Assembly: GCA_004017275.1 (NCBI GenBank)
Contig: SAKE01000015.1
Coordinates: forward strand, 62,001 to 126,000
Reading direction: 5' to 3'
Length of the DNA: 64,000 bases
DNA from: Mesorhizobium sp.
GTDB taxonomy: Bacteria; Pseudomonadota; Alphaproteobacteria; Rhizobiales; Rhizobiaceae
In this document: positions 10,602-20,325 of the stretch, piece after piece
Numbering within the stretch: the first letter of the stretch is position 1
Layout of the letters: the number at the start of each line of letters is the position of its first letter
The notes under the pieces: generated by a model
The model's input: only the letters and a program-made list of their open reading frames with translations
Told to the model about the DNA's origin: nothing
Databases searched by the model: none
Made by a program: the position numbers and the translations under genes

Positions 10602-11870
10602 GTGAACCATTTCGACTACCGCGACGGCGTGCTGCATGCCGAGGACGTGGCGATCCCCGATATCGCCGCACAAATCGGCACGCCGTTCTACTGCTATTCG
10701 ACGGCCACCTTGACCAGGCACTACCGGGTGTTTGCGCAAGCCTTTGCCGGGCTCGACGCGCTTGTTTGCTACGCCATGAAGGCCAATTCCAACCAAGCCG
10801 TCCTGCGGACACTGGCGAAGCTCGGCGCCGGCGCCGACGTGGTCTCGGAAGGTGAACTGCGCCGGGCGCTGGCTGCCGGCATTCCGGCCAGCAAGATCCT
10901 GTTTTCGGGAGTCGGCAAGACCGCCCGCGAAATGGATTTTGCCCTTGCCGCCGGCATCCTCTGCTTCAACGTCGAATCTGAGCCAGAACTCGAGCTCTTG
11001 TCAGCCCGTGCCGTTGCCCTTGGCAGGGTGGCGTCGATCTCGCTGCGCATCAATCCCGATGTCGACGCCAGGACCCACAAGAAGATCTCCACCGGTAAGG
11101 CCGAGAACAAGTTCGGCATCCCGTGGCAGCGGGCGCGTCAGGTCTATGCCCGCGCGGCAAAGCTTCCCGGCATCAAGATCACCGGCATCGACACCCATAT
11201 CGGCAGCCAGATCACCGAGCTGCAGCCCTTCGACGACGCCTTCGCGCTGCTTGTCGATCTGGTCGGCGCGCTGCGGGCGGACGGCCATGCCATCGAGCAT
11301 ATCGATCTCGGCGGCGGCCTCGGCATTCCCTACCGCGTCGACAACAACCCGCCGCCGCTGCCCGACGCCTATGCCCAGATCGTCAGGAAGCATGTCACCA
11401 AGCTCGGGCTGAAGGTGATGTTCGAGCCGGGCCGGCTGATATCAGGCAATGCCGGCATCCTCGTCTCGGAGGTGATCTTCGTGAAGGAAGGCGACGCCAA
11501 GAACTTCCTCGTCGTCGACGCCGCCATGAACGATCTCATCCGGCCGACGCTCTACGATGCTTTCCACGACATAAGGCCGGTCGTGCAGCCGCCGGCCCAT
11601 ACGCCACGTATGATGGTCGACGTGGTCGGCCCGGTCTGCGAGACCGGCGATTATATCGGCCTAGACCGCGATCTGCCCAGGCTAAAGGCCGGCGACCTGA
11701 TTTCCGTCTCCACCGCCGGCGCCTATGGCGCGGTGCAGGCCGGCACCTACAACACCCGCCTGCTGGTGCCCGAAGTGCTGGTCGACGGCGACCGGTTCCA
11801 CGTCGTGCGTCCGCGCCTGACCTATGACGACCTGATCGGGCTGGATTCGGTACCCGACTGGCTCGCATAG
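10602..11870 (+). CDS. lysA: diaminopimelate decarboxylase
   Basis: ORF 422 aa, GTG start; YAMKANSN PLP-lysine motif and C-terminal CETGDYIG / GAYGAVQAGTYN. Confidence 0.97.
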   Translation: MNHFDYRDGVLHAEDVAIPDIAAQIGTPFYCYSTATLTRHYRVFAQAFAGLDALVCYAMKANSNQAVLRTLAKLGAGADVVSEGELRRALAAGIPASKILFSGVGKTAREMDFALAAGILCFNVESEPELELLSARAVALGRVASISLRINPDVDARTHKKISTGKAENKFGIPWQRARQVYARAAKLPGIKITGIDTHIGSQITELQPFDDAFALLVDLVGALRADGHAIEHIDLGGGLGIPYRVDNNPPPLPDAYAQIVRKHVTKLGLKVMFEPGRLISGNAGILVSEVIFVKEGDAKNFLVVDAAMNDLIRPTLYDAFHDIRPVVQPPAHTPRMMVDVVGPVCETGDYIGLDRDLPRLKAGDLISVSTAGAYGAVQAGTYNTRLLVPEVLVDGDRFHVVRPRLTYDDLIGLDSVPDWLA

Positions 11871-11897
11871 AAGCCGCTCGACCTGGATGCCGGAACG

Positions 11898-12200
11898 CTA
11901 CAGCCGGCTCTGGATGAGCGCCCTGATGCCGGCGATCCTGTCCTCGTCGCGGCGGTAGAACGTCCATTGCTTGATGCGCCTGGCGCGCAGCAGGCCGGCC
12001 TGGGTGAGCACGCGCATATGCTCGCTGAGCGTGGCTTGCGTGATGCCGAGCTTTTCGGCGATCAGCAGCGCGCAAACGCCGTCTTCGACCAGATCGCCAT
12101 CGACCTGGACCCGGAAATGCGCGCGCGGATCCTTCAGCCAGTGGAGGATCTGCAGCCTGCGTTCGTTGGCGAGCGCCTTGAAGACATCAACCTCTTGCAT
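11898..12200 (-). CDS. ArsR-family HTH transcriptional regulator
   Basis: ORF 100 aa; KALANERRLQILHWL...ITQATLSEHMRVLTQAGLLRARR winged HTH. Confidence 0.88.
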   Translation of the reverse strand: MQEVDVFKALANERRLQILHWLKDPRAHFRVQVDGDLVEDGVCALLIAEKLGITQATLSEHMRVLTQAGLLRARRIKQWTFYRRDEDRIAGIRALIQSRL

Positions 12201-12250
12201 TTAGCCATTTTGCCAAGTTACTAATTGCTGTCAATCCCAGGGAGAACGCC

Positions 12251-13192
12251 ATGACGAACGGCAACACCGTCACACGCGAGCGCATTGCCGCGATGGAACC
12301 GCGCATCCGCCCCTACATCAGACACACGCCGGTGCTGCGCGTCGACATGGCCGACTTCGACCGGCCGCCGCTGGCCGTCGACCTGAAGCTTGAATGCCTG
12401 CAGCATTCCGGCTCGTTCAAAGCGCGCGGCGCCTTCACCAACCTTTTGGAGCGGGCGGTCCCCGAAGTCGGTGTCGTCGCCGCATCGGGCGGCAACCATG
12501 GTGCGGCCGTCGCCTATGCCGCCATGCGGCTCGGCCACAAGGCGACCATCTTCGTTCCCGAGGTGAGTCCGCCGGCCAAGTTGGAGCGGATCCGCTCCTA
12601 CGGCGCCGAGTTGATCGTCGGCGGCGCCCGCTACGCCGAAGCGCTGTCCGCCAGCGAACGTTTCGCCGAGGAAACCGGCGCCTTGCAGATCCATGCCTTC
12701 AACCAGGAGGAAACGCTGGTCGGCCAGGGCACGCTCGGGCTCGAAATCGAGAGCGATTTGCCTCAGATCGACACGCTACTGGTCGCCGTCGGCGGTGGCG
12801 GCCTGATCGGCGGCATCGCCGCCTGGTTTGCCGGCCGCATCCGCATCGTCGCCGTCGAGCCGGAAGGCGCGCCGACGCTGCATCGCGCCTTCGAGGCGGG
12901 ACATCCCGTCGATGCGCCAGCCGAGGGCATCGCCGCTGATTCGCTGGCGCCAAAGCGCGTCGGCGAAATGATGTTCCCGATCGCCGAAGCCTTTGTCGAA
13001 CGCTCGATCCTGGTCAGCGACGACGACATCATCGCCGCGCAGAAGGCGCTGTGGAACCGGGTGCGCATCATCTCCGAGCCGGGTGGCGCCGCGGCCTTTG
13101 CCGCAGTCCTGTCAGGCCGTTATGCCCCGGCGCCGGGCGAACGCATCGCCGTGCTGGTCTGCGGGGCGAACGCCAACCCCGCAACCTTCTGA
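12251..13192 (+). CDS. threonine/serine dehydratase-like PLP enzyme
   Basis: ORF 313 aa; SGSFKARGAF PLP lysine, ASGGNHGAAVAYAA, VGGGGLIGGIAAW. Confidence 0.92.
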   Translation: MTNGNTVTRERIAAMEPRIRPYIRHTPVLRVDMADFDRPPLAVDLKLECLQHSGSFKARGAFTNLLERAVPEVGVVAASGGNHGAAVAYAAMRLGHKATIFVPEVSPPAKLERIRSYGAELIVGGARYAEALSASERFAEETGALQIHAFNQEETLVGQGTLGLEIESDLPQIDTLLVAVGGGGLIGGIAAWFAGRIRIVAVEPEGAPTLHRAFEAGHPVDAPAEGIAADSLAPKRVGEMMFPIAEAFVERSILVSDDDIIAAQKALWNRVRIISEPGGAAAFAAVLSGRYAPAPGERIAVLVCGANANPATF

Positions 13193-13312
13193 CCGCACCA
13201 TGACTATGAATCAATAATGGCGGTCTTCACGTTTTTCCAAACTGCCTCGCCTTTGCCGTGTTTGCTGGTATTCTTCGAGTCGTGAGGCGTTGGGCTATCC
13301 TGCCCGCCCCAC

Positions 13313-13358
13313 AGCATGATCTCGAAAAGTGGAACCGGTTTTCGGGACAGATCATGCT
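13313..13358. repeat. dispersed palindromic element, copy B
   Basis: AGCATGATCT...AGATCATGCT, perfect 10-bp arms; inner CGAAAA...TTTTCG pairing. Confidence 0.8.
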
Positions 13359-13417
13359 CAAGGAGATAGAGCCCCCTCCCGGTTCTTTCGGGACCAAATA
13401 GGCTCTAGGAAGGGCCG

Positions 13418-16018
13418 ATGACGGAACGACCCACCTTCAGCAGCGATCGCGGCTTGGCCGGGCGCCTTGCCTTGAGCCGGCTGGCGACGCGGGTCTCGAT
13501 AATGGTCGAGCGTGGCTGGCCGTTGCTGCTTCCGCTCGTCATCATCGCCAGCCTGTTCTTCAGCGTCTCCTGGCTCGGGCTCTTCACCCGGCTTCCGGAC
13601 ATGGCGCGCATCGGCCTCGTCGCCGCATTCGCCATCGCTGCATTGGCCGCGCTCTATCCGCTGCGCTTCTTCCGCCTGCCTGGCGCCGCCGAAATCGACC
13701 GCCGCATCGAGGCGGCCAATCAATTGTTGCACAGCCCGGTGCTGGTACAGACCGACCGGCCAAGCGGCAGGGAAAGCAGCTTTTCGCAAGCGCTGTGGCG
13801 CGAGCACCAGAAGCGCATGGCCGGAAAGCTCGACAACCTCGGCGCCGACCTGCCGCGCACACGCGTGCCGGAACGCGACCCCTGGGGGCTGCGCGCGGTT
13901 GCGGCACTTTTGCTCGTTACCGCCTTTGCCTTCTCCTTCGGGCCGACAGGCGGCAGGATCAGCGACGGGTTCACTGCGCATGGCGCGCGCGATATCGTGC
14001 CGCCGCGCATCGACGCCTGGGTCACGCCACCAGCCTATACCGGCAAGCCGCCGATCTTCCTGACCGCCGACGCCAACCAGGCAACGCCGACCTTCACCGT
14101 TCCCGAAGGCAGCGATGTCTCGCTGCGCGTGACCGGCGGTTCGGGCGAGGAAACCCTTGCCTTTGCCGACAAGAATGGCAATTCCCGCGCCATCGACCCG
14201 GCCGGGCCGCAGGCGGCTCCCACCACGGCCAAGCCCGTGGCAAGCGCGGCGCCGCCGTCGAAGGTGCGCCAGTTCACCGGCAAGCTGACCGGCGACGGCA
14301 TGCTGACGCTGACATCGGGCGAGGACCAACTCGGCCGCTGGGCCTTCTCGATCATAACCGACAAGCCGCCGCAGATCCGGTTCGTCGGCGAGCCGAAGCG
14401 CGCCGCCAACGGCGCTTTCGAGCTCAATTACCAGATCAACGACGATTATGGCGCCGCCACCGCCAAGGCGGTGTTCACGCTTGCCGATCCGCAGGCGCCG
14501 AATGCGCGTCCGCTCTATGGTCCGCCTGAAATGCCGCTGTCGCTGCCGCGCCGCGGCGGCAAGTCGAACGCAGTCAGGACCTCGAAGGACCTGACCGAGC
14601 ATGTCTGGGCCGGCAGCAGCATCAAGTTGACGCTGGTTGCCACCGACGATGCCGGGCACACCGCATCGAGCGAAACCAAGACGTTGCCGATGCCGGAACG
14701 TCCGTTTGCCAATCCGCTGGCGCGCGCCGTGATCGAGCAGCGCCGCCTGCTGGCGCTCGACGCCAATGCCAAGCCGCGGGTGCTTGACCTGATGGATGCC
14801 ATCACGCTGCGTCCGGAAGACACCTTCGACAACATGTCCCACTACCTCGCCATCATGAGCGCCCGCAGCCGGCTGAAAATAGCCGACAGCGACGATCAAT
14901 CGCGCAACGAGGTCTCCTATCTCTGGGAAATCGCGCTCGGCATCGAGGAAGGCAATCTCTCGGCCGCCGAAAAGCGGCTGCGCCAGGCGCAGCAGGCGCT
15001 GCAGGACGCCATCAAGAATGGCGCCAGCGACGCTGAAATCGAAAAGGCGATGAAGGAACTGCGCGAGGCGATGAACCAGTTCCTGCAGGAATTCGCGGAG
15101 CGCGCCAAGCAGAATCCCAACGCCCCGCAGATGCAGCAGAACGGCCAGGAACTGCGCCAGAGCGACATCGATCGCATGATGGACCAGATCGAGAATCTGG
15201 CGAAGTCGGGCGATCGCGACAAGGCCCAGCAATTGCTGTCGCAACTGCAGGACATGATGAACAACCTGCAGGCCGGCCGTCAGCAGCAGGGCGGCCAGCA
15301 GGACAGCGAGATGCGCCAGCAGATGGACAAGCTCGGCGAGATCCTGCGGCGCCAGCAGGAGATGATGAACGACACCTTCCGCATGGACCAGATGCAGCGC
15401 GGCGAGCGCCAGCGTGGACAGAACCGCGACGAGCAGCTCGGCGAAGATGGCGGCCAGGATGAGGACAAGCCAGGGGTCGGCGAGGACCGCGATCCGCTCG
15501 CCCGGCAAAAGCCGATGACGCCACAGGAATTCGCCGACGCGCTGAAGCAGCTGCAGCAGGGCCAGGGCCAGCTGAAAAGCGACCTCGACCAGCTGAAGAA
15601 GGGGCTCGAAGGCATGGGCATGGAGCCCAATGAAGGATTTGGCGAGGCCGGCAAGTCCATGGGCAATGCAGAACAGGCGCTCGGTGAGGGCGAAGGCGAT
15701 GAGGCCGTCGGCCATCAGGGCCGGGCGCTGGAAGCGCTGCGCAAGGGCGCCAAGGACATGATGAAGCAGATGCAGGCCATGCAGGGCGACCAGGGCGGTG
15801 GCGAAGAAGGCGGCCGCCAGCAGAACGCCGATCGTGACCCGCTCGGCCGGCCGCGCGCCAGCCAGGGTCCCGACTTCGGCGATTCGGTGAAAGTGCCCGA
15901 CGAGATCGACGTGCAGCGCGCCCGCCAGATTCTGGAAGCGATCCGCAAGCGGCTCGGCAATGCGCTGAGCCCCGACATTGAGCGCAGCTATCTGGAACGG
16001 CTGCTCGAGCTGAAATAG
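13418..16018 (+). CDS. TIGR02302-family (DUF4175) membrane-anchored protein with Gln/Met-rich C-terminal half
   Basis: ORF 866 aa; N-terminal TM segments, Gln-rich coiled-coil-like region (QQALQDAIKNGASDAEIEKAMKELREAMNQFLQEFAERA...). Confidence 0.88.
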   Translation: MTERPTFSSDRGLAGRLALSRLATRVSIMVERGWPLLLPLVIIASLFFSVSWLGLFTRLPDMARIGLVAAFAIAALAALYPLRFFRLPGAAEIDRRIEAANQLLHSPVLVQTDRPSGRESSFSQALWREHQKRMAGKLDNLGADLPRTRVPERDPWGLRAVAALLLVTAFAFSFGPTGGRISDGFTAHGARDIVPPRIDAWVTPPAYTGKPPIFLTADANQATPTFTVPEGSDVSLRVTGGSGEETLAFADKNGNSRAIDPAGPQAAPTTAKPVASAAPPSKVRQFTGKLTGDGMLTLTSGEDQLGRWAFSIITDKPPQIRFVGEPKRAANGAFELNYQINDDYGAATAKAVFTLADPQAPNARPLYGPPEMPLSLPRRGGKSNAVRTSKDLTEHVWAGSSIKLTLVATDDAGHTASSETKTLPMPERPFANPLARAVIEQRRLLALDANAKPRVLDLMDAITLRPEDTFDNMSHYLAIMSARSRLKIADSDDQSRNEVSYLWEIALGIEEGNLSAAEKRLRQAQQALQDAIKNGASDAEIEKAMKELREAMNQFLQEFAERAKQNPNAPQMQQNGQELRQSDIDRMMDQIENLAKSGDRDKAQQLLSQLQDMMNNLQAGRQQQGGQQDSEMRQQMDKLGEILRRQQEMMNDTFRMDQMQRGERQRGQNRDEQLGEDGGQDEDKPGVGEDRDPLARQKPMTPQEFADALKQLQQGQGQLKSDLDQLKKGLEGMGMEPNEGFGEAGKSMGNAEQALGEGEGDEAVGHQGRALEALRKGAKDMMKQMQAMQGDQGGGEEGGRQQNADRDPLGRPRASQGPDFGDSVKVPDEIDVQRARQILEAIRKRLGNALSPDIERSYLERLLELK

Positions 16019-16073
16019 GGATTGCAGCCCGCCTCCATCCGACCTGAAAACCCTCTCGCACGGTTGCATCACC

Positions 16074-16445
16074 ATGCCTAGATTTGGCGCTGTCACACCC
16101 ATCCTGCGCATCTTCGACATCGCCAAGGCGCGTGAATTCTATGTCGGCTTCCTTGGCTTCGAGATGCAGTGGGAGCATCGCTTCGACGACAACGCGCCGC
16201 TCTACATGTCGATTGGCCGCGATAGCTGCGTCCTGCATCTCAGCGAACATCACGGCGATGGTGCGCCTGGCGTTGCCGTGCGCATCAAGGTCGAGGACAT
16301 CGCAGCACTGCATCGCGAACTGATCGGCAAGAAATACCGCTTCGCCAGGCCGGGCTTGGAAGAAACGCCGTGGAGGACCCGCGAGGTATCGGTCGCCGAT
16401 CCATTTGGCAACCGCCTGCATTTCTACGAGGATGCCGCCGGCTGA
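16074..16445 (+). CDS. glyoxalase / bleomycin-resistance-like (VOC) family protein
   Basis: ORF 123 aa; PILRIFDIAKAREFYVGFLGFEMQWEHRF ... VADPFGNRLHFYE. Confidence 0.88.
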   Translation: MPRFGAVTPILRIFDIAKAREFYVGFLGFEMQWEHRFDDNAPLYMSIGRDSCVLHLSEHHGDGAPGVAVRIKVEDIAALHRELIGKKYRFARPGLEETPWRTREVSVADPFGNRLHFYEDAAG

Positions 16446-17323
16446 TTCAGCCGGTTGACGAACGCTTCGCGGATTGCCTCCTGCATGCCGTCGATCGCCT
16501 CACCGGAGGCATTCGGGTTGCGGTGCATCACCACATTCGAGGAATCGATGGCGCCGAACCCGTCCGCGGTCGTCAGTTCACGACAACCGTCCGGAATGTT
16601 GCTGCGCGAAATCGGCGCGATCGCCAGTCCGGAGGTGACGGCGAGCTTGAGGCCGCCGGTGGTGTCGCTGGTATAGGCAACACGATAGGCAAGATCGCGT
16701 TGCTCCAGTGATTTGATGGCGAAGTCCTTGCACCAGCCTGCGCGGTTGTAGAGTGCGATCGGCACCGGCTGTTCCTCGTGCATGTGGTGCAGGGTCGACG
16801 TCACCCACACGGTCGGGTCGTGCATCAGCACTTCGCCACCGGTGGGATCCTGCCATTCGAACACCACGCACAGATCGAGTTCGCCGGCAGCGAGCGCGGC
16901 TATCTGTGCCCCCGAATGGGCATAGCGCACGGTGACCTCGACCTGCGTGTGACGCTTCGAAAAGGCGCCGAGCGCGCGCGACAGGATGGCATGGCCATAC
17001 TCCTCAGGAATGCCGATGCGCACCAGCCCGCCGAGCGGCGCCGCCGCCATCGAGGCCGCCGTCTCATCGAGCAGCGAGACGATGCGGCGGGCATTGACGA
17101 TGAGTTCACCACCGCGCCGCGTCAGTGCGACGCCGCGCGAACCACGCTCGAACAGGCTGTCGCCGATCAACTCTTCGAGCTTCTTCATCTGCATCGAAAC
17201 CGCCGACTGGGTGCGGCCGGCCTGCTCCGCCGCCTTGGTGAAATTGCCGGTCTCGGCAATGGCCACGAAGGTGCGCAGGAGGTCGCTGTCGAGGGTCGGC
17301 CGCATGAAATCCGCCATAAGCAA
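16424..17323 (-). CDS. LysR-family transcriptional regulator
   Basis: ORF 299 aa; N-terminal LysR HTH (LLRTFVAIAETGNFTKAAEQAGRTQSAVSMQMKKLEE). Confidence 0.93.
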   Translation of the reverse strand: MLMADFMRPTLDSDLLRTFVAIAETGNFTKAAEQAGRTQSAVSMQMKKLEELIGDSLFERGSRGVALTRRGGELIVNARRIVSLLDETAASMAAAPLGGLVRIGIPEEYGHAILSRALGAFSKRHTQVEVTVRYAHSGAQIAALAAGELDLCVVFEWQDPTGGEVLMHDPTVWVTSTLHHMHEEQPVPIALYNRAGWCKDFAIKSLEQRDLAYRVAYTSDTTGGLKLAVTSGLAIAPISRSNIPDGCRELTTADGFGAIDSSNVVMHRNPNASGEAIDGMQEAIREAFVNRLNQPAASS

Positions 17324-17527
17324 ATCTGATTGCTGGCATCATTCCAATTCGTTTGCAACATGTCAAACGCAGGATGATAGTGGCCTCACCCATTGGATAT
17401 GCGGCTGCGAAATCAGCCGCGGACCAATCAAGAGTCCTCACTCGTGCCCGCTGCCCGAAACGGTGGCGGGTTCTTTTTCACTTGCAGCAAGCGTGCTTGC
17501 GGGCGCGCTACTGGAGCCTGGATCCTC

Positions 17528-18475
17528 ATGCAGAACCGGATGGTGCGCGGCATCCTGAGCCTGTGTCTGGGTGTGCTGGTCTTCTCGCTGCAGGATCCGC
17601 TCGTCAAAGCCGTGTCGAGCGGCTATCCGGTGACCGAGGTGATGGCGATCCGCTCGGTCATCGCTCTGCCGATCTTGATTCTTCTCGTCCACGCCGATGT
17701 CGGCCTTCGGGCAGTTCTGTCGAAGCGGTTCGGCATGCTGACGATGCGTGCCTTCATCCAGTTCACCTCCTATACGGTCTACTATCTAGCCATCGCCGCC
17801 CTGCCGCTGGCCGACGCAGTGGCGCTCTATTTCATGGCGCCGCTGTTCATCATGGTGCTGGCCGGGCCTTATCTCGGCGAGCGCGTCTCCTGGCAGACGC
17901 TGGCGACCGTGCTGATCGGGCTGTTCGGCGTCCTCGTGATGCTGCGCCCGGGCGCCGGGCTGTTCGACTGGGCGGCGCTGCTGTCGCTGGGCTCGGCGGC
18001 GCTCTACGGTTTTTCACAGCTGATGGCTCGAAAGATCGGCGACACCGAAGCATCCACCGTCATGGCCTTCTATCAAAACGGCGCCTATGTGGTTGGCGCC
18101 GCAATGGTTGCCGGCGCGTTTCACCTTGCCGGCATAACTCACGCCGTCCACCCCAGCCTGGAATTCCTGGTGCGGTCCTGGCTGTGGCCGACGCTGCCGG
18201 ATTTTCTCAAGATGGCGGCCTGCGGCTTCGTCGCCTCGGCCGGCATGATCCTGCTGTCGCAAGCCTACCGGATAGCGCCGGCCAACCGCGTTGCCACCTT
18301 CGAATACACCGGCATCCTGTGGTCGCCGCTGTGGGGTTTCCTCTTCTTTGCCGAGGTGCCGCGGGCGACGACCGTGATCGGTGCTGCCCTGATCATCGGT
18401 GCCGGCCTGCTGGCGCTCAACACAGAGCGCCGCAAGAGCGGTCCACCAGTGCTCACTGCTGCCGATCCAGCCTGA
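17528..18475 (+). CDS. DMT-superfamily (EamA) transporter
   Basis: 315 aa from MQNRMVRGILSLCLG; ~10 TM segments with duplicated EamA architecture. Confidence 0.9.
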   Translation: MQNRMVRGILSLCLGVLVFSLQDPLVKAVSSGYPVTEVMAIRSVIALPILILLVHADVGLRAVLSKRFGMLTMRAFIQFTSYTVYYLAIAALPLADAVALYFMAPLFIMVLAGPYLGERVSWQTLATVLIGLFGVLVMLRPGAGLFDWAALLSLGSAALYGFSQLMARKIGDTEASTVMAFYQNGAYVVGAAMVAGAFHLAGITHAVHPSLEFLVRSWLWPTLPDFLKMAACGFVASAGMILLSQAYRIAPANRVATFEYTGILWSPLWGFLFFAEVPRATTVIGAALIIGAGLLALNTERRKSGPPVLTAADPA

Positions 18476-18847
18476 TCAGGCAAAGCAGATCAGCGCCCGT
18501 TCGACGCGCGAGCGGATTTCGGCCAACGTGAAGGGCTTCTGCACGACATCGAGGATGATGCCGTTCAATTCCTCGGCACGCTCGCGCTGGTCGGCATAGC
18601 CGGTCATCAACATGATTTTCATCGACGGGAAGAGCGTTGCCGCCGCAATCGCCATCTCGATGCCGTCCATCCCCGGCATGCGGATGTCGGAGACGACGAG
18701 ATCATAGCCGCCACGCGCGGCCTGGATCAGCGAAAGGCCTTGCGCGCCGTCCGCTGCGATATCGATTGTATGCCCGGCACGCTCAAGCGCGCGGGCGGCC
18801 AGGGTGCGGACGGACTCATCGTCCTCGACGATCAGAAGCTTTGCCAT
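18476..18847 (-). CDS. cpdR: single-domain response regulator, CpdR-like
   Basis: MAKLLIVEDDESVRTLAARALERAGHTIDIAADGAQGLSLI...DLVVSDIRMPGMDGIEM...MTGYADQRERAEEL...VQKPFTLAEI; receiver domain only, close to alphaproteobacterial CpdR. Confidence 0.85.
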   Translation of the reverse strand: MAKLLIVEDDESVRTLAARALERAGHTIDIAADGAQGLSLIQAARGGYDLVVSDIRMPGMDGIEMAIAAATLFPSMKIMLMTGYADQRERAEELNGIILDVVQKPFTLAEIRSRVERALICFA

Positions 18848-18920
18848 GGCCGGCATATTTGGCCGCGAAAAGTTGACTTTTCCTGAAAGTGGGGAGGGTC
18901 AACGAGCTTTTTGGAAATCC

Positions 18921-19463
18921 TCAGACATCGCCCTTGACGACGCCGACGAAGGGCAACTCGCGAAAAGCGTGCGCAACGTCCATCCCGTAACCGACGACGA
19001 AGTAGTCGGGGCAGTCGAAGCCGACATAGTCGGCATTGAGCGCGGTCTGGCGGCGCATGCGCTTGTCGAGCAGCACGGCGATGGAACAGCTTTTGGCGCC
19101 GCGCGACAGCATCAGATCGCGGGTGAAGCTCAGCGTCTTGCCCGATTCGAGAATGTCGTCGATCAACAGCACGTCGCGGCCGGCGACCTCATTGTCGATG
19201 TCGCGCAGCACCCTCACCTCGCCGCTGGTGGTGCCGGCGCCGTAGCTGGAAATGAAGATGAATTCGACCTCCGGCGACAGGCCGACATCGTGCATGGCGC
19301 GGATGAGATCGGCGGCGAAGATGAACGAGCCCTTCAGCACCGAGATCACCAGCAGATCGTGATAGTCGTGCGCGGCTATCTCCTTGGCGAGTTCGAGATT
19401 GCGCCGAGCGATCGCCGATGCCGAAAACAGGACTTCGATGTCCTTGCCGCGTACGATGGGCAT
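18921..19463 (-). CDS. hpt: hypoxanthine phosphoribosyltransferase
   Basis: ORF 180 aa; PRPP motif DVLLIDDILESGKTL. Confidence 0.93.
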   Translation of the reverse strand: MPIVRGKDIEVLFSASAIARRNLELAKEIAAHDYHDLLVISVLKGSFIFAADLIRAMHDVGLSPEVEFIFISSYGAGTTSGEVRVLRDIDNEVAGRDVLLIDDILESGKTLSFTRDLMLSRGAKSCSIAVLLDKRMRRQTALNADYVGFDCPDYFVVGYGMDVAHAFRELPFVGVVKGDV

Positions 19464-19488
19464 GATAGTTCTTCCCCGGTGATCGCGT

Positions 19489-20184
19489 CTACTGCGCGAA
19501 GGTGACCGATACGGCCCTTACGCCGTTCTTAGGCACATCGAGCCGGCTGGCAAAGCCGAATCTTTCGCCCGACGCCAGCGCCCGGCCGGATGTCCCCAAC
19601 GTATACCGGATCGTGCGCCCGTCATTGCCGGTCACCCGGATTTCGAGCGGCGGCAACTGCACTGGTTTCGCGCCGTCATTGGTGGCCTCGCCATCAACGA
19701 ACAGCGCGGGGTTCGGCCCGGAAGCGTCGATGCGTGACGTGACACCTGAAATGCTGAGCGACGACGCCTGCGCGCCGGACAGGAACGGGGACTGGCGCAC
19801 CAACGCATGCCCGCCGGAGACCCAGAAAGCGGCCAACGCGGCGCCAATGCCGGCGATCCAGAAGATCGGTCCGCCGCGCGACGCCGGCAGTCGTTCCGCC
19901 GGAGTCTCGGGCTTGCGCAACATGTCCATGCCTTCGATGGACGGTGTGACGATCGAGCGCGGCAGCGGCGAAACGCTTTCCAAGGCAGGGACTAGGCGCG
20001 GCATCACCACATAGTCGGCATCGACGATGTCGACAGTCGAACCACGCATGGACCGGTCCGCCGCGGCGATTGCCGCCGGATCGGTCATGATTTCGCCGGA
20101 AACCGGGCGCGCGGTTCGATCGTCAGCCATCATGGCCCCAGCAGTGCAGCACGTGTTCGCTTTTCGTTTCTTTTGCGTAAACAC
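19489..20184 (-). CDS. conserved hypothetical membrane protein (DUF3426-like C-terminus)
   Basis: ORF 231 aa, single TM (PIFWIAGIGAALAAFWVSGG) and a C-terminal beta-rich domain; divergent from ftsE. The start may be an internal Met (MMADDRTARP). Confidence 0.6.
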   Translation of the reverse strand: MFTQKKRKANTCCTAGAMMADDRTARPVSGEIMTDPAAIAAADRSMRGSTVDIVDADYVVMPRLVPALESVSPLPRSIVTPSIEGMDMLRKPETPAERLPASRGGPIFWIAGIGAALAAFWVSGGHALVRQSPFLSGAQASSLSISGVTSRIDASGPNPALFVDGEATNDGAKPVQLPPLEIRVTGNDGRTIRYTLGTSGRALASGERFGFASRLDVPKNGVRAVSVTFAQ

Positions 20185-20240
20185 AAATGGTTAACGCTTC
20201 CCCATCGGAGCCCTCGTGACGAGCCGAAACAGCCCAGGAA

Positions 20241-20255
20241 TTAACCGCCGGTTAA
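20241..20255. promoter_or_regulatory. candidate CtrA binding site upstream of ftsE
   Basis: TTAACCGCCGGTTAA = TTAA-N7-TTAA, followed by CCAT. Confidence 0.6.
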
Positions 20256-20325
20256 CCATGCCGGCCGATGGTCTTTACCCAGAACAGGCCGGCTCGCCGC
20301 CGTGCCGAATTTCAGGTCGCTGCAA

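Noticed and set aside
15000-15850. Gln-codon-rich repetitive stretch that might look like a repeat array
   Set aside because: It is the Gln/Met-rich coding segment of the TIGR02302 protein, without regular unit length; not CRISPR or a tandem array.
13358-16126. 922-aa antisense ORF opposite the TIGR02302 gene
   Set aside because: Shadow ORF from high GC3 codon usage; low-complexity His/Leu/Arg-rich translation with no recognisable family, fully opposite a convincing CDS.
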